DNA of 11,445 bases from an uncultured Lachnospiraceae bacterium (GCA_910587905.1 CAJUOF010000006.1:1-11445); one strand, 5' to 3'. Positions 1 through 7,646 are shown, counted from the stretch's first letter. Made by a program: numbers and translations. The notes: generated by a model not told the origin, from the letters alone.

Positions 1-327
1 CTTCGCAGGCAGGGGGCCCGGCGCAGTCTCTCCCTCCCCCTGAAGGAGGATCTTATTGTAAGCACCGGCGAAGAGCTAAGCGAGGGCCTGATCCGGCAGG
101 AGCTGCAGGACACCCTGAAGGAACTGATTCTGTCCCTGGATCAGGAATCGCAAAGCTGTTTTATCAAATATTATTATTACCAGCTTCCCATACGGATGAT
201 CGCCGAAGAAACCGGCATTTCTGAGCCGGCCGTAAAGGTGAAACTGTTCCGCAGCAGAAAAAGAATGCGGAAGCTGCTGGAGGAAAGGGGAATTTTCTGT
301 GAAAACTACAAAGATATCCTTCTATGA
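1..327 (+). CDS. ECF-type RNA polymerase sigma factor, C-terminal part (5' end outside window)
   Basis: The frame is open from base 1 to a TGA at 325-327 and encodes the last 108 residues of a protein whose start lies upstream. The visible part matches sigma-70 region 4. A helical stretch with LILSLDQES and KYYYYQLP is followed by a helix-turn-helix (PIRMIAEETGISEPAVKVKL, about residues 63-82) and a basic tail (FRSRKRMRKLLEERG). Region 4 recognises the -35 element and places RNA polymerase at alternative promoters. Regions 2 and 3 are not visible, so the ECF assignment rests on the HTH type, the short C-terminal tail and the overlapping membrane-protein gene. The last 29 bases overlap the next gene in another frame, which suggests translational coupling. 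A LuxR-type regulator is less likely because the recognition helix looks sigma-like. Confidence 0.8.
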   Translation, partial: LRRQGARRSLSLPLKEDLIVSTGEELSEGLIRQELQDTLKELILSLDQESQSCFIKYYYYQLPIRMIAEETGISEPAVKVKLFRSRKRMRKLLEERGIFCENYKDILL

Positions 328-1138
328 ATTGATGGAAGAAATGGACGAAGATTTCTGGAGCGCCGTTTCTTCAAAAACAGCCTCTGCCGAATATGGCATT
401 CGCATCCGGGAAACGGCTCCTGCCCCTGTGCGGAAGTTCTGCATCCAGAAAAAAGTCCGCACCGCTCTTTTTCCCGCCCGAAATCCGGGAATGCGGGCTT
501 ACCGCCTGGCCGGCCTTTTTCTGGCCCTCGCCATGGTCTCCTCCGTCACGGTCTATTCCTTATCAAAGATGACGGCAAAAAACGCACGGATCGACGATTC
601 CAACCGGCACCAGATCGGAAAGGAAACCTATTCTGATACCTATTATATCTACGAAAACGGTGCTTATTATGACAACCATGGAGCCGTCGTAGACATGGAA
701 GCCCTGTGTCTGGCCGAAAATTTCGATCCCTCCCGAAACAGGATTGTCAAAAACATGGACGACCTGGCCCCGCTTTCGTCTCCCGTGTCAGAATTTCCTG
801 TAAGCCCGGCAGACAGCGCCACTTATGACTGCCCTGAAATCCTGCTGGTAAACGCATCTCCCGCCGTTCTCACAAAGCCGGACGGCTCCGGATGGACCTT
901 AAAGCCTGGAGATTCCTTCTCCTTTTCCTTTGAAACCTATCCTTCCGAAACCGTCTCCGGTCAAAAGCTGCATATCGGCTTTGTAAAAAATGGCGTTTTG
1001 TACCAGGGAAAAACCTTTTCCACTGTCACAGGTGCCTACGAGTGCGCGGCAGCGGAAGAAGGGGAATATTACTTGTACGTCGTCAACTTCAGCAGCGATC
1101 CCCTGGCCCTAAAAAAAGCTGCTCTCACCGTCCGCTGA
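299..1138 (+). CDS. Single-pass membrane protein, putative anti-sigma factor/sensor partner of the upstream sigma factor
   Basis: This 279-residue protein starts at a GTG with a purine-rich AGGAAAGGGG site 8 bases upstream, inside the end of the sigma gene. Residues 1-66 are predicted cytoplasmic, with an acidic N-terminus (LMEEMDEDFW) and then a basic stretch. Residues 67-88 form one transmembrane helix (AYRLAGLFLALAMVSS and following). Residues 89-279 would be outside the cell; they are Tyr-rich near 111-125 and then beta-rich with a Gly/Ser/Thr pattern (residues about 178-279). No HxxxCxxC zinc anti-sigma motif is present and I recognise no named family. Gene order, overlap and topology suggest that the N-terminus binds the sigma factor while the external domain senses a ligand. 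That role is inferred. The gene is convergent with the cohesin-like/FIVAR gene, with only 20 T-rich bases between the two stop codons. Confidence 0.7.
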   Translation: MKTTKISFYELMEEMDEDFWSAVSSKTASAEYGIRIRETAPAPVRKFCIQKKVRTALFPARNPGMRAYRLAGLFLALAMVSSVTVYSLSKMTAKNARIDDSNRHQIGKETYSDTYYIYENGAYYDNHGAVVDMEALCLAENFDPSRNRIVKNMDDLAPLSSPVSEFPVSPADSATYDCPEILLVNASPAVLTKPDGSGWTLKPGDSFSFSFETYPSETVSGQKLHIGFVKNGVLYQGKTFSTVTGAYECAAAEEGEYYLYVVNFSSDPLALKKAALTVR

Positions 1139-1158
1139 GTTTCTTTCTTTTTCTGTTC

Positions 1159-2136
1159 TTACTTTTCTGGTCTGCGCCGCTGCCCGGACCGTCTCCGCTG
1201 CAGGAACGCAATCCCTCCCAGCACGGCGACACTCGCGATTGCCGCCAGCACATAGGGAAGCACGTTGGTCTTGTCGCCGGTGTCCGTGTCATCCGTCTTT
1301 TTTAACGTAGTCCCGGTTCCTCCGCCCTTCCCGCCGGAAGGGACCTGGTTTTCGCCAGGTGACGGCTGATTCCCTCCACTCGCCGAAGCCTTCTCCACCA
1401 GGGAGCCGATGGCGTTTTCCACCAGAAGGACCGCCTCGTCGATCTCCTCCTGGGTCGCATCCGCCTTGTCAAGGACAGCCTGTGCCGTCTTGATGGCTTC
1501 TGCCAGGATGGCATAGCTCTCCGGCGTATAATCGGCTTCCCTGTATTCTGCCGCCTTCCTAAGGATCTCCTCAAGCCTGGAGCGGTCCACCAGCCCGCCC
1601 GAGGGCTGATCGATCAGCGGCACGTCCTGTGCCAGGGCCTGAATGGTAACATTCTCGATCGCCATGCCGCTTCCGGAAAGCTTCAGGGAGTTTTCCACCA
1701 CGTTGATGCCGGCCACGGCGCCCTCCACCGTCGCAGTTCCAAGGGTCAGGGCTGCCGAATCCTCCGCAAAGAGCGGAGTCTCCCCGGCTACGTACAGATT
1801 CAGGATCCCCGTGTCCGGATGATAGCGGAATTCCGCCACCCGCCCTCCGCTCAAGCCCTCGTCAAAGGCAAAGGAGACCGCAAGCTCCGCCATCTCCCCC
1901 GAGGTGACCTTTAACCCGAGCTCCAGGGAAGTGGCGCCCTTCTTCACCCCCTCGTCCCCCTCCAGAACAATGGACACCAGGGCCTTTCCCTGCCCCTCTT
2001 CAAATTCCACCGCCCCCTTTGCCGCAAGGCTGACAAGCGGCAGGGCCTGGGCGCATACAAGCACCGCCAGGAGGACGGCGGCGGTTTTCGCCGCCCGCCC
2101 CCTGATCTCACGCAATATCCGTAAATAACCTTTCAT
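1159..2136 (-). CDS. Surface-anchored protein with probable cohesin-like domain, FIVAR domain and C-terminal sorting/TM anchor
   Basis: This 325-residue protein starts at an ATG six bases after AAAGGAG, 19 bases downstream of the M60 peptidase gene, so the two are very probably cotranscribed. Residues 1-39 are a signal peptide with a basic N-region and a hydrophobic core ending near SLAA. Residues about 41-170 form an all-beta domain whose pattern (LELGLKV, VSFAFDEGL, ILNLYVAG, LTLGTATVEG) resembles cohesin modules, which bind dockerins. Residues about 186-248 are a three-helix FIVAR domain (RLEEILRKAAEYREADYTPE, then ATQEEIDEAVLLVENAIGSL). A Gly/Ser/Pro/Lys-rich linker (250-282) leads to TDTGD (284-288), a hydrophobic helix (292-312) and an Arg/Lys-rich tail, which is a non-canonical sortase signal or plain membrane anchor. 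The likely role is to display the dockerin-bearing peptidase on the cell. FIVAR and the anchor are clear; the cohesin call is less certain and depends partly on the neighbouring dockerin. Confidence 0.8.
   Translation of the reverse strand: MKGYLRILREIRGRAAKTAAVLLAVLVCAQALPLVSLAAKGAVEFEEGQGKALVSIVLEGDEGVKKGATSLELGLKVTSGEMAELAVSFAFDEGLSGGRVAEFRYHPDTGILNLYVAGETPLFAEDSAALTLGTATVEGAVAGINVVENSLKLSGSGMAIENVTIQALAQDVPLIDQPSGGLVDRSRLEEILRKAAEYREADYTPESYAILAEAIKTAQAVLDKADATQEEIDEAVLLVENAIGSLVEKASASGGNQPSPGENQVPSGGKGGGTGTTLKKTDDTDTGDKTNVLPYVLAAIASVAVLGGIAFLQRRRSGQRRRPEK
1273..1287 (-). other. TDTGD sorting-like motif before the C-terminal membrane helix
   Basis: Residues 284-288 (TDTGD) directly precede KTN, a 21-residue hydrophobic helix and a QRRRSGQRRR tail. 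This is the layout of a Gram-positive cell-wall sorting signal, but the usual LPxTG or NPxTG leucine/asparagine and proline are missing. Many Clostridia have relaxed TGD-type signals, so sortase processing is possible. Simple retention as a transmembrane anchor is the alternative. Confidence 0.5.
1627..2016 (-). other. Probable cohesin-like domain (residues ~41-170 of the anchored protein)
   Basis: This beta-sandwich-like segment starts right after the signal peptide. It has the alternating hydrophobic strands, an internal FAFDEGLS element and a late LTLGTATV strand expected of a cohesin module. Sequence identity to classical cellulosomal cohesins looks low by eye. Support comes from the dockerin in the adjacent, cotranscribed peptidase and from the FIVAR neighbour, a module that accompanies cohesin/dockerin pairs in Clostridium perfringens carbohydrate-active toxins. 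It could instead be a generic carbohydrate-binding or Ig-like domain. Confidence 0.5.
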
Positions 2137-2155
2137 CTCTTACTCCTTTGCCGCC

Positions 2156-5100
2156 TTAGTTTCCGCCGGCCGCTCCGCCGCCAAGGGTGATGTCCGGCAG
2201 GTTTTCCACCCCCGGATAAGTCTCAAAGAAGGAATCGCTGACCATCCTCTGGCCCTCGTTGGTCAAAGCATTGTCCACCCGGTAGAGCTCCGCCCGCACC
2301 TTCGTGACGCCGGAGAGTCCGTCTAAGTCTTCCGGTTCCACCCAGTAGATCCAGGTCCCGTCCGACACGTCCTCAAGCCGGTCCTGATCTGTCTCAGGCG
2401 CCAGGATGGTCTGATACGCCTTCAGGCTCCCGTCCGCATCCGTGCCGCCGAGGATGTTTCCGTCCTGGTCATAGAGAAGCACCACGTTGTAGGCGGGATT
2501 TCCCTTGTAAGTCCCGGTAAAGATCACGGAACCCGCCGGGATCACGTCCTCCGCCCGGTCTCCGTATGGATAATCCGCCGTGAGCTTCCCGACCGCCGGC
2601 GTGCCGTCCTCTGTCCGGTAGAAATCCACGTTGTCCCCGGTGACACCCAGCACGTCGAGCTCGCCGATGGAAATCTCCATTCCACTCTGGCCCCGGATGG
2701 AAAGCTTCAGGGCCGAAGCGTCATGATACGCCACATTCCCCTCTCTTGCAAAGTAGACCGTCTCCCCATCGCCGCTTCCGAAGGTTCCGGACGCCGCCTC
2801 TTTCCACCGGCCGTCCGTCCCCAGCACCGACACGCTGTAATCCGTGATGGCCGTTCCCGCACCCGCGGTATACTGGATGCCGGCCACCGTCAGGGTCTTA
2901 TGGAAGTCCACGACGACCTCCGCACCGGCCCCGACCTTTCCCGTGTAAACCGTCGTCTTATCGTTGTCCGCCGCTTTCATGATCGGCGCTTCTGCCACGG
3001 GGCCGCAGGTATCCTCTTGATCCTCTTCATCCGCCGGAGCCGACGCTTCCACATTTGTGGCGGTCAGTCCGTTTGTGGTGAGCGTCCAGCCGTCCTTCGC
3101 AATATTTCCCCTGTGTTCGATCTTCAGGGGATCCAGCGTCCTCACCGCCGACCGGTTCAGGTACTTGTCGACCAGCGTCACCTCGTAGGTCACCACCCGG
3201 TTGTTCATGGTGGTAATGGAATCCTCAAAAGTCCCGTCCGTGGCAAAGCCCACCAGGGATTTCTCCGTCTTTCCGCCGGAGGTCACGCACCGCACGATCT
3301 CGTAGCCCAGCACGTCGGCGGCCGGAATGGAGGATGCCGCCGCCAGCGTCAGGTTCACCTGGTTGGCCCTCGTCTTGTCGATCACCGCCGTCGTTCCTTC
3401 CCCCACCGCCTGGGTCTTACCGGAAGGATCCAGACTGCTCGTTCCTCCCTGGAGCCGGTAGACGCGGGCCTCGTCATTCCCATAGTAGATGGCCCTGGTC
3501 TCCTTCTCAAACTGCCCCGCATAGGCGATGGTGTCGTCGTTCGGCGTCATGCCCCACCGCTCGAAAAATTCCAGCAGGTCCTTCCCGGCCGCCGCACAGG
3601 AAAGCCGCATCAGATCCTGATCCCGGTCCCCCGACAGTTTGAAGGCCACGCCTTTCGGCGCAGGAGCCGTCTTTCCGCCCCTGGCGTAGGAATCCACCCT
3701 GGCAAAGAACAGATTGTCAAACTGTTTTGCCGGATCCGCATAGGTTTTAAAGTTGTAGCCCTGATCGTAGGCCAGATGGAGCTGCCAGTACATGCCAAGG
3801 GCCGTAAACACGTTGGCGGCCCGGCCCTTCGTCTCCGAAGTCACCTTCTTGTAAACTTCCTCGTATTTAAAGCGGACGCTGTTGTTGGTATCCTTCGCCT
3901 GAGCCAGCACCGCAAAGTAGTTGTTGGTGACCTCCGCAATGGCGTAAGTCCCCTGATTGATGCAGTGGCCGATCTCGTGGGCGATGCCCCATCCGAAATA
4001 GTTGCCGCTCTTGTATTTTCCGTCCCCGTCCGCCTGGAGGGAACCACAGTTTACCATGCCCTTCGTCTCATTCCACTCGATGCCGATGTGGTTGCCCGAG
4101 GCGTACATGAAGGCCCCCGCAAACATCCGCTGGTACCGGATGTTCAAGTGCCTGGACGGATAACTGTTTTTGGTATCCTTTACGACCTTGCCGTCCGACC
4201 GGGTGACTGTGGCCGCCTCGTTGAGCCCCTTGTGCTGATAGAACAGATCCATCATCGACTCCATGGCGCCCACGGAGGTCAGAAGCTTTGCGGCCCGGTC
4301 GGAAACGGTCCCGCTCCCAAGCCCGGTAAGGATCTGGGGCGCCGGAAGGGAGAACAGCATGGTGTCCGACAGGATGTCGGAAGCGCCCAAAATGCAGTTT
4401 GCAGGCTGATAGTCATACTGGACCGTTTTGTTGTCGGAGTTCTTATGAAGCGTCCCGTGGGAGGCCTCCATATCTGCCACATAGGAATCCAGGGCCTTCA
4501 CATAGGCTTCCGCCCGCTTCTGCCGCTCTGCGCCGTCTTCCACCTGGTACAGGTCAAGGACCGGCACCGCCGCTCCGCCGCTCACCCGCACCGCATACCG
4601 GTCGTCGGCATTGCTCCCCGTGTACTGGACGTACAGGGCGCCGCCGGACTCCGCATCCACGGACCAGAGCTTCGGAACGGTAACGTCGTTCCTGCCGATC
4701 TTCAGGTTCGCCACCTGCCGGAACATGGAGCCGGACTCCGCATGGTACTGGGTCGCCACCAGCTGCACGTTGGTGGAATCCCCCGTCCTCTTGGAGGGAT
4801 GCCCCACGTAGACCGTGATCTCCTCCCCGGCCGCCGCCGTCACGCCAAGGGGCTGCCAGGCATTTAAGCCCCCGAAGCCGAGATTCGCATCGTTGGTCGT
4901 GATCTGGCTATGTACCTCGACAGGCGCCGTCAGCCTGGAATTTAAAATGTCCTCCGCCGTCTTTAACTCCCGCTCCAGGGCTTCCCGGTCAGGATGATAT
5001 TCCCCGCAGTCCGGATCCGGCGTGTTGATCCTCGCCCGGAGGTCGTCGATGGTCCCCTGGGTCACGTCGTCCCTGAGGACCGTGTGCAGATCGTCCGTGT

Positions 5101-7543
5101 AGAGGGCGAAAATGTCGTCCTCCAGGGAATTATAATGGTAGAAATAGATCTCCGAGACCGTGACGGTACCGCTGGCCACATATCTGGCAAGGCCGATCTG
5201 GATCTGCTTTGCCGTGATCGCCTGCGGGATCCTGACCCGGTAATAGACCCGTCCCCCGGCGTCCGTCTTCCTCTGGACCTGGCAGCTCGCCTCCGAAGCC
5301 GTCCCGTTCCCGTCCCACCAGCGGACTCTCGCATAACCGTAGCCCGTCCCCTGGACCGCCGGCTCCTGGAATGCGAAATACTGGATCTTGTACTCCTGGT
5401 CAAACTCATAGAACAGGCCGTGGTTTCTACCCATGGCGTTATAGCCGCCGGTATCCCAGGTCCCGCAGGAATAATAGGAACCGGGATCCTTATCCACCGT
5501 GCCCCAGGCCGTGCCGGAAACCGTGTCCAGAGGGCTCTCCTGCATGCTCCCCTGTTTGATGGAAGCGGCGGCGACGTGGGCGCCGGCCTCCCCCTCCTTC
5601 CCGGTATTTAACAGACCGAACTTCGGCATGACGGCCGGGTCCGGGTCCTCCGTCGTCGCAGAAGCCGTGAGAGAGGGTCCGCTCTCCCCGAACTCATTGA
5701 CGCCGGTCACGTAAAGCTCATACTTCGTCTTGTTCTCCAAATCGGAGATCGTCGTCCGGTTCCCTTCGATCTCTTTGACCGTCTCATAAGCATCCGTGCC
5801 GGAAACCCGGTAATAGAGATTGTAGGAATCCGTGTCCTCCATGTCCTTCCAGGACACGTCGATGCTCTTGTATTTCCCCAAGGCGCTCACCCCGTCCGGG
5901 GCGTCCGGCTTTCCTCCCGGCTTCGGGACCACCGTCACCGGAGAGCCGTAGCCGCTCCTCCAGGAGCCGTTCGTGGCCTGGACCCTCACCGTGTATTCCT
6001 GGCCGTTGACCAGCTTTTCCTCCTTCAGGGAAGAGACCGCCAGGCTGTTCCCCTGCACGAACTGGCTTTCCGCCATGCCCTCGCTCTCCACCAGGACCTC
6101 GTAGCCCGTCACGTTGACACAGGGGCTCCAGGAAGCCGTGAAGGATTTATTTCCCGCCTTTGCGGAAAGATTTTCCGGAACGTCCATCTTAGGCTCCGGG
6201 ATCCGCTTTTCCATGTCGTTTACAAATTCCACCTTGGAGATCTCCGCCAGGTTGTTGTTATTCCTCATCCCCGTGATGGTGATGGTCACCCGCTTCACCG
6301 CGATCTGGGAGCCCAGGTTGATGCAGATGGTCCCGCTTCCGTCCCGGCTCACCTGCACGCTCTCCCTGGCAAGGAGGAAGTCCACCCCCTCCGCCACAGG
6401 CACGGAAAAACTCTGCTCTGACCCGTCCTCCGCCTCATAGTCCACGGCGACCTCCATCTGGCTGATGGGATTCTCCGCCGCGCCGCCGATCAGGATCCCC
6501 TCCACGGGAAACTCGCCCTTCTCGGAAAACTCAAACTCCAGGGAGACGGGGCTGCCCGCGGAGATCGGACCTCCCCCCGCCAGGGTCACGGACTCCTCCC
6601 CCGTGAGCAGGGCAGAGAGATTCCCCGTGAGCTTCGTCCCCGCCTTGCATCTCGCCGTGATGGCCGAGGCCGGGACCAGCATGGTGTCCCCATAGCTGTC
6701 CGTTCCGCCCTCCGGCAGGTAACATTTCGCAAACACCTCCAGGTCCGTCAGGTCGGTCTGACCGTCCCGGTTTAAGTCCGTGACCAGGCCGTCCGGCACG
6801 GTTCCTCCGGACTTAACCGCATCCACCGCATCCACGAGGGCCGCCTGATCCTTCCTGCCGACCAGCCCGTCTCCGTCCACATCCCCCAAAAGCAGGACCC
6901 CGGGATGGAACTTCGTCCCGTAATCATAGCCGTTCCGATAACCGGTAGAAAACTCCAGCACCGAAGCCCAGCCCCTGACGGCAATCTCCTGTTCATGGAC
7001 GGCAAAACCGGGGGCTTCGATCCGGAGCGCGTAACTCCCCTCCGAAAGCCCCTCGAACACTGCCGAAACCTCCTGCGGACGGCCGTCCCCCAAAGATGCC
7101 GGGAGCACCGCCGTCTTCGTCCTGGTCTGTCCGTCCGCTCCCGTCAGAGAGACCGCAAACGCCGTCTCCCCCCACAAGATCAGACCCTCGCAGATGTCCA
7201 CGCGGACCTGGCCGCTCTCCTTCGGGTCATACGGGACCGCTCTCTGTTCCCCGCCGTCTAAAGCGGCTTCCGACTCCGGCTCCCGCGTTTCCGAAGGAAG
7301 CCCCTCCGTCTCCGGCGAAACAGTCTCCGTCCCGCTCTCCCCCGTCTCCGGCGAAGCACTCTCCGTCTCCGTTTCCTCTGTCTCATCCGTCTCCGGCGGA
7401 ACACTCTCCGTCCCTTTCGTCTCCGGCGCAGAACTCTCCGCCGTTTCCCGGGAGCTTTCCAGCCCGGCCCCCGCCCCATAAGCCTGCACACAGGGCAGAG
7501 CCATGAGAACCAGGGAAAGCAGACATGCCAAAACCCGCTTCAT
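2156..7543 (-). CDS. Secreted multidomain M60-family (enhancin-like) zinc metallopeptidase with internal dockerin
   Basis: The protein is about 1,795 residues long. The ATG at 7543 is chosen because it lies 9 bases after AGGAGG; an in-frame ATG at 7552 abuts that site. In order: signal peptide (1-~21, ending VQA); Ser/Thr/Glu/Pro-rich linker with PET repeats (~30-95); CnaB/prealbumin-like module (~110-200); dockerin (~219-280); galactose-binding-like module (~287-445); two Fn3 domains (~457-542 and 545-632); a second galactose-binding-like region (~645-805); helical linker (~808-872); M60 domain (~877-1330); Fn3/Ig-like segment (~1360-1475); discoidin-like module (~1480-1635); and an unrecognised C-terminal domain (~1640-1795). 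The M60 domain has HEIGH at 1189-1193 and E1204 in AIAEVTNN, giving HExxH plus a downstream Glu: two His and one Glu zinc ligands, with E1190 as catalytic base. M60 enzymes cleave O-glycosylated proteins such as mucins, and the binding modules fit a glycoprotein substrate. No C-terminal anchor is present. The gene leads an operon with the cohesin-like/FIVAR gene. Confidence 0.9.
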   Translation of the reverse strand: MKRVLACLLSLVLMALPCVQAYGAGAGLESSRETAESSAPETKGTESVPPETDETEETETESASPETGESGTETVSPETEGLPSETREPESEAALDGGEQRAVPYDPKESGQVRVDICEGLILWGETAFAVSLTGADGQTRTKTAVLPASLGDGRPQEVSAVFEGLSEGSYALRIEAPGFAVHEQEIAVRGWASVLEFSTGYRNGYDYGTKFHPGVLLLGDVDGDGLVGRKDQAALVDAVDAVKSGGTVPDGLVTDLNRDGQTDLTDLEVFAKCYLPEGGTDSYGDTMLVPASAITARCKAGTKLTGNLSALLTGEESVTLAGGGPISAGSPVSLEFEFSEKGEFPVEGILIGGAAENPISQMEVAVDYEAEDGSEQSFSVPVAEGVDFLLARESVQVSRDGSGTICINLGSQIAVKRVTITITGMRNNNNLAEISKVEFVNDMEKRIPEPKMDVPENLSAKAGNKSFTASWSPCVNVTGYEVLVESEGMAESQFVQGNSLAVSSLKEEKLVNGQEYTVRVQATNGSWRSGYGSPVTVVPKPGGKPDAPDGVSALGKYKSIDVSWKDMEDTDSYNLYYRVSGTDAYETVKEIEGNRTTISDLENKTKYELYVTGVNEFGESGPSLTASATTEDPDPAVMPKFGLLNTGKEGEAGAHVAAASIKQGSMQESPLDTVSGTAWGTVDKDPGSYYSCGTWDTGGYNAMGRNHGLFYEFDQEYKIQYFAFQEPAVQGTGYGYARVRWWDGNGTASEASCQVQRKTDAGGRVYYRVRIPQAITAKQIQIGLARYVASGTVTVSEIYFYHYNSLEDDIFALYTDDLHTVLRDDVTQGTIDDLRARINTPDPDCGEYHPDREALERELKTAEDILNSRLTAPVEVHSQITTNDANLGFGGLNAWQPLGVTAAAGEEITVYVGHPSKRTGDSTNVQLVATQYHAESGSMFRQVANLKIGRNDVTVPKLWSVDAESGGALYVQYTGSNADDRYAVRVSGGAAVPVLDLYQVEDGAERQKRAEAYVKALDSYVADMEASHGTLHKNSDNKTVQYDYQPANCILGASDILSDTMLFSLPAPQILTGLGSGTVSDRAAKLLTSVGAMESMMDLFYQHKGLNEAATVTRSDGKVVKDTKNSYPSRHLNIRYQRMFAGAFMYASGNHIGIEWNETKGMVNCGSLQADGDGKYKSGNYFGWGIAHEIGHCINQGTYAIAEVTNNYFAVLAQAKDTNNSVRFKYEEVYKKVTSETKGRAANVFTALGMYWQLHLAYDQGYNFKTYADPAKQFDNLFFARVDSYARGGKTAPAPKGVAFKLSGDRDQDLMRLSCAAAGKDLLEFFERWGMTPNDDTIAYAGQFEKETRAIYYGNDEARVYRLQGGTSSLDPSGKTQAVGEGTTAVIDKTRANQVNLTLAAASSIPAADVLGYEIVRCVTSGGKTEKSLVGFATDGTFEDSITTMNNRVVTYEVTLVDKYLNRSAVRTLDPLKIEHRGNIAKDGWTLTTNGLTATNVEASAPADEEDQEDTCGPVAEAPIMKAADNDKTTVYTGKVGAGAEVVVDFHKTLTVAGIQYTAGAGTAITDYSVSVLGTDGRWKEAASGTFGSGDGETVYFAREGNVAYHDASALKLSIRGQSGMEISIGELDVLGVTGDNVDFYRTEDGTPAVGKLTADYPYGDRAEDVIPAGSVIFTGTYKGNPAYNVVLLYDQDGNILGGTDADGSLKAYQTILAPETDQDRLEDVSDGTWIYWVEPEDLDGLSGVTKVRAELYRVDNALTNEGQRMVSDSFFETYPGVENLPDITLGGGAAGGN
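6713..6895 (-). other. Dockerin domain (two calcium-binding loops) inside the M60 peptidase
   Basis: Two EF-hand-like loops are visible. The first is GDVDGDGLVGRKD, with likely ligands D221, D223, D225 and D232. The second is TDLNRDGQTDLTD, with D256, N258, D260 and D267. Each is followed by a helix (QAALVDAVDAV and LEVFAKCYL). This duplicated Asp/Asn-rich pattern is the hallmark of dockerins, which bind cohesins in a calcium-dependent way. It is preceded by a CnaB-like module, similar in layout to X-module-dockerin pairs. It sits near the N-terminus, whereas most dockerins are C-terminal. Confidence 0.88.
7265..7435 (-). repeat. Degenerate PET/TES-type coding repeat (low-complexity linker)
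   Basis: The plus strand shows recurring CGTCTCCGGCG and ACTCTCCGTC words. On the minus strand they encode a Glu/Thr/Ser/Pro-rich stretch in which PET recurs four times with irregular spacing. It lies between the signal peptide and the first folded module, so it probably acts as a flexible, possibly glycosylated, stalk. Such repeats are prone to length variation between strains. Confidence 0.7.
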
Positions 7544-7552
7544 ACCTTCCAT

Positions 7553-7558
7553 CCTCCT
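7553..7558 (-). promoter_or_regulatory. Shine-Dalgarno AGGAGG that decides the M60 start
   Basis: AGGAGG is immediately followed by an in-frame ATG (7552) with zero spacing, which is too close for initiation. A second in-frame ATG (7543) stands 9 bases away, which is ideal, and it begins a typical signal peptide (MKRVLACLLSLVLMALP). Confidence 0.75.
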
Positions 7559-7646
7559 GTTTTATTCTTCCGGCACAGATGAAAATCCGTCACAGAGCCG
7601 GTAAAATTTAGTAAAACAATCCCCTCAAAAACAAGTGAGTATGTAA

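Noticed and set aside
1111..1158. Possible terminator between the convergent genes at 1138 and 1159
   Set aside because: Only a 4-bp CTCA/TGAG stem is found near T-rich DNA; it is too weak to call although some termination signal is expected here.
2723..4867. A 714-codon open frame on the plus strand, opposite the M60 gene
   Set aside because: It lies wholly antisense to the well-supported peptidase. The product is Arg/His/Pro/Gly-rich without domain signs, and high GC with few TTA, CTA and TCA codons on the sense strand keeps that antisense frame open.
7265..7435. Short regular repeats considered as a CRISPR array
   Set aside because: The repeats are short, degenerate, irregularly spaced and in frame within the peptidase gene, encoding a PET-rich linker.
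7570..7601. CCGGC/GCCGG inverted repeat in the M60 leader, considered as a riboswitch or operator
   Set aside because: Only five paired bases enclose a 22-base loop with mismatched extensions; no riboswitch class features are visible.
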